A stretch of DNA of 64,000 bases from Rhizobium leguminosarum (GTDB lineage Bacteria; Pseudomonadota; Alphaproteobacteria; Rhizobiales; Rhizobiaceae), in NCBI RefSeq assembly GCF_017876795.1, contig NZ_JAGIOR010000003.1, forward strand, positions 124,001 through 188,000, given 5' to 3'. Below, piece after piece: positions 61,808 to 64,000 of this stretch (its first letter is position 1; the number at the start of each line of letters is the position of its first letter). The notes beneath the pieces were generated by a model. The model did no database searches. It saw only the letters and a list, made by a program, of their open reading frames with translations, and was not told the origin of the DNA. The position numbers were made by a program, and so were the translations under genes.

Positions 61808-62333
61808 TGCCGTCCCCTCCGATGATTCTCAGATGCGAAACACGCGGCGTCTTCTCCTCGAATTCGCGCAATTGAGCACGGGCGCGGGAGATGCGCGACA
61901 TCAGCGTCCCCACCGGAATGCCCAGCGCATTGGCGGCTTCCTGGTAGGACAGGTCTTCGATCGCAACGAGATGCAGCGCCTCGCGCTGTTCCTCCGGCAG
62001 GTCGAAGAAGGCGTTGCGCACCTGCTGCAGGCGCACGGCATGTTCCTGGCCGGCCGGCAGCGACTGCTCGGCTTCGACCGCCGCTTCGTCGTGGCGGCGC
62101 GTCAGCGACCGGTTCTGACGCAGACGGTCGATATGAGCATTGTGCAGGATGGAGAGCAGCCAGGTGCGCAGATTGCCGCCGCTGCGGAAGCTCTTCTTCT
62201 TCTCCAGTGCCCGCACCAGCGCATCATGCACCAGATCCTCCGCCTCGTCCGAATTGCGCACCAGCGAGCGAGCGTAGCGCCTGAGCGCTGCAAGCTGTCC
62301 GATGACGTCGAAGGGGCGTTCTTTGCGTTCCAT
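61794..62333 (-). CDS. ECF RNA polymerase sigma factor
   Basis: A 179-residue extracytoplasmic-function sigma factor: region 2 (LAALRRYARSLVRNSDEAED, LVHDALVRALEKKKSFRSGG, LRTWLLSILHNAHIDRLRQ) and region 4 (FFDLPEEQREALHLVAIEDL, YQEAANALGIPVGTLMSRIS, RARAQLREF). Its 3' end overlaps the anti-sigma gene. A likely self-recognised promoter (GGGAATAA-N15-CGTATA) lies just before the ATG at 62333, so it probably activates its own operon. Confidence 0.93.
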   Translation of the reverse strand: MERKERPFDVIGQLAALRRYARSLVRNSDEAEDLVHDALVRALEKKKSFRSGGNLRTWLLSILHNAHIDRLRQNRSLTRRHDEAAVEAEQSLPAGQEHAVRLQQVRNAFFDLPEEQREALHLVAIEDLSYQEAANALGIPVGTLMSRISRARAQLREFEEKTPRVSHLRIIGGDGNESN

Positions 62334-62340
62334 GATTGAG

Positions 62341-62369
62341 TATACGTCGGTGGGACAGATCTTATTCCC
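62341..62369 (-). promoter_or_regulatory. ECF-type promoter candidate before the sigma gene
   Basis: Reading the minus strand: GGGAATAA (62369-62362), 15 bases, CGTATA (62346-62341), then the sigma gene ATG 8 bases further on. GGAA-type -35 and CGT-type -10 elements are usual for ECF sigma factors, and autoregulation is common. Spacing is slightly short. Confidence 0.5.
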
Positions 62370-62510
62370 GGCGATAATAAAAAAATCATGTCGGCCGAGA
62401 ATGCCGTCTTAAATCAGCCTCTCCAACGGACCGGCGCCCGAAATCCGCGGTTGTTTATGACAATTACATGACAGATCATGACGCCGCTGATTTGAAGGGG
62501 AAATTCAAGA

Positions 62511-62819
62511 ATGAAGGAAAAGAAGCGGGTCTACGAAGCTCTCGTAGACGGCGCCATGGAAGGGCTGACGGATCAGGCGCTCTATGATTTCGTCAAGGCG
62601 CGTTGTCCAAACGCCACCAGCAAGAAGATCGTCCGGGCCTCGCTTCTCGCCCTTACCGATCCTCATCTCAGGGACCGCAATATTCTCGACGTGATCTATG
62701 CGCTTGCGATCAAGCATCGGCTGGATGATGGCGTGCTGGATGACGGCGAAGACGAGGAGCCCGACGAGCGGGCTCAATCCGCGCAGGCAGCCAATCAGAA
62801 CATGCCGCAGCTTACCTAA
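62511..62819 (+). CDS. Small conserved protein (102 aa), DNA-binding-like
   Basis: Starts MKEKKRVYEALVDGAMEGLT with a ribosome site AAGGGGAAATTCAAGA. The sequence is helical, with TDQALYDFVKARCPNATSKK and a later VIYALAIKHRLDDG, ending in an acidic and glutamine-rich tail. It is a conserved small rhizobial protein as far as I recall; function is unknown. It is divergent from the sigma gene and shares the same intergenic space. Confidence 0.65.
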   Translation: MKEKKRVYEALVDGAMEGLTDQALYDFVKARCPNATSKKIVRASLLALTDPHLRDRNILDVIYALAIKHRLDDGVLDDGEDEEPDERAQSAQAANQNMPQLT

Positions 62820-62846
62820 TCGCGCCATCTGCGTCTTCCGACATGG

Positions 62847-63236
62847 TCAGCCGCCGTCCGAAAGCCCTTCGAGGATCGGACAGTCCGGCCTGTCATTGCC
62901 GTGACAGGCATGCACGAGATGTTCAAGCGTGCGGCGCAGTTCCGAGAGCTCGCGGATTTTGCGGTCGATCTCGGCAAGTTTGGTCTCGGCGATTTCCTTG
63001 ACGTCGGCGCTCGCCCGGCTTTTGTCCTCGTAGAGGGCCAGCAGCTGCCGGCATTCCTCGACGGAAAAGCCGAGACCGCGCGAGCGCTGCAGGAAGCGCA
63101 GCTTGTGAACGTCGGTCGCGGCATAGTCGCGGTAGCCGTTTCCGCCCCTTTCGGGGCGGATGAGGCCGATATCCTCGTAGTAGCGGATGGTCTTCGAAGG
63201 CAGGCCGGAACGCTCAGATGCTTCGCCGATATTCAT
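62847..63236 (-). CDS. cueR: Cu(I)-responsive MerR-family regulator (CueR/HmrR)
   Basis: A 129-residue regulator: MNIGEASERSGLPSKTIRYY winged helix (start at the ATG at 63236, 6 bases from TAGGAG), a dimerisation helix (LRFLQRSRGLGFSVEECRQL), and the metal-binding end with Cys-x7-Cys (CHGNDRPDC), typical of copper-sensing CueR/HmrR proteins. It activates the adjacent copper-export ATPase by distorting its promoter when Cu(I) binds. It is the second gene after that ATPase on the same strand, 9 bases apart. Confidence 0.92.
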   Translation of the reverse strand: MNIGEASERSGLPSKTIRYYEDIGLIRPERGGNGYRDYAATDVHKLRFLQRSRGLGFSVEECRQLLALYEDKSRASADVKEIAETKLAEIDRKIRELSELRRTLEHLVHACHGNDRPDCPILEGLSDGG

Positions 63237-63245
63237 CGTCATCTC

Positions 63246-64000
63246 CTATAATTTTGCAAAGCGCAGTCTCAGCGCATTTGAAATCACCGAGACGGACGAG
63301 AGGCTCATCGCCGCCGCGGCGATCATCGGCGACAGCAGCAACCCGAAGATCGGATAGAGCACGCCGGCTGCGACCGGCACGCCGAGCGCATTGTAGCCGA
63401 AGGCGAAGCCGAGATTCTGGCGGATGTTCCGCATCGTCGCCTCCGCCAGCCGCCGCGCCCTGACGATGCCGGTGAGATCGCCCTTTACCAGGGTGATGCC
63501 GGCGCTTTCCATCGCAACGTCGGCGCCGGTGCCCATGGCGATGCCGACATCGGCGGCGGCAAGCGCCGGCGCGTCGTTGACGCCGTCGCCGGCCATGGCG
63601 ATGATCGCGCCCTTGGCACGCAGCTCGTCGATCAGCGCGCTTTTGCCTTCCGGCAACAGGTCGGCGCGAACCTCGTCGATGCCGAGGCTTTTTGCCACCG
63701 CACGCGCTGTGCGCTCATTGTCGCCCGTCGCCATAATAATCTTCAGGCCGCTGCCGTGCAGCGCCTTGATGGCGGCTGCCGTCGTCGGCTTGATCCGGTC
63801 GGCAACGGCGACGAGACCGGCAAGCGCGCCGTCGAAAACCACGAACATCACCGTCTTGCCCTCGCTGCGCAGGGCTTCGGTCTTCTCGGCAAGCGCCGAA
63901 TGATCGATGCCGAGAACGGCGAGCATCGCCGCATTGCCGAGCGCGACCATCGTGCCGTCGGCTAGGCCCTGAACACCCTTGCCGGTCTTTGCCTCGAAGC
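63246..64000 (-). CDS. actP: Copper-translocating P-type ATPase (5' end outside window)
   Basis: The visible 251 C-terminal residues contain the hinge/phosphorylation-domain motifs [16 protein letters not shown], the [20 protein letters not shown] loop, [14 protein letters not shown], and the last transmembrane helices ([40 protein letters not shown]). Before the window edge the frame reads [20 protein letters not shown], the typical nucleotide-binding region. It exports Cu(I) from the cytoplasm. The Asp-Lys-Thr-Gly phosphorylation site lies beyond the edge. Confidence 0.93.
   Translation of the reverse strand, partial: FEAKTGKGVQGLADGTMVALGNAAMLAVLGIDHSALAEKTEALRSEGKTVMFVVFDGALAGLVAVADRIKPTTAAAIKALHGSGLKIIMATGDNERTARAVAKSLGIDEVRADLLPEGKSALIDELRAKGAIIAMAGDGVNDAPALAAADVGIAMGTGADVAMESAGITLVKGDLTGIVRARRLAEATMRNIRQNLGFAFGYNALGVPVAAGVLYPIFGLLLSPMIAAAAMSLSSVSVISNALRLRFAKL

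Noticed and set aside
1..64000. CRISPR arrays, rRNA and tRNA genes
   Set aside because: No regularly spaced short repeats and no tRNA cloverleaf or rRNA sequence was recognised on reading both strands by eye; a dedicated scan was not possible.

Overview
The window looks like a stretch of a large repABC replicon (secondary chromosome or megaplasmid) from a fast-growing Rhizobium of the R. leguminosarum / R. etli group. Grounds: a repABC cassette with parS-type sites and a counter-transcribed RNA, rhizobial families (DUF6481, DUF982, usg, TfuA/YcaO, MocDEF, NadQ, DUF1612), high G+C codon use, and a rhizobial interspersed palindrome. The pairing of repABC with cob and nad genes resembles what is known of R. 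etli p42e-type replicons (established knowledge plus inference).

Layout. 1-0.7 kb: IS6-family element cut by the window edge. 0.9-7.1 kb: two PAS/HWE-type sensor kinases and many small stress-type genes (DUF6481, a cold-shock protein, an Hsp20 operon behind a probable ROSE RNA thermometer, usg). 7.3-9 kb: a frameshifted chromate transporter and a VOC protein. 9.5-20.6 kb: an accessory block of nested mobile DNA: complete IS21, a truncated SDR, a Tn3-family transposon whose cargo gene is broken by an IS66 remnant, and a large serine-recombinase cassette that appears to cut off the end of a caspase-like gene.

20.6-27.3 kb: caspase-like protein, an L-fucose (fuconate) catabolic cluster with a divergent IclR regulator, and an XRE regulator with a sigma-54-like promoter. 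27.4-31.7 kb: a TfuA-YcaO pair preceded by an overlooked 47-codon ORF and a BTAD/TPR regulator; this is the best candidate here for an undescribed RiPP-like or protein-thioamidation system. 32-33.6 kb: GlxA-type regulator divergent from an isochorismatase-family hydrolase. 33.7-38.1 kb: nadABC with NadQ and two matching operators. 38.3-44 kb: mocDEF-like oxygenase set with a divergent PanB paralog, a LacI regulator and an IolI-like isomerase.

44-51 kb: cobM, L, K, J, I, H, G and F, together covering all steps from precorrin-2 to hydrogenobyrinate by the oxygen-dependent route, with cobK antisense and completely abutted. 51.2-54.8 kb: repABC. 55-60.2 kb: a DUF1612 gene split by two related IS66-family elements placed one after the other at one target site. 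60.3-64 kb: a Bax-inhibitor-1 family membrane protein, an ECF sigma/anti-sigma pair, a small conserved protein, and a CueR/copper-ATPase pair running off the edge.

Limits: family names come from motif recognition by eye, with no database search. Starts were moved downstream where a Shine-Dalgarno or the family N-terminus favoured it.
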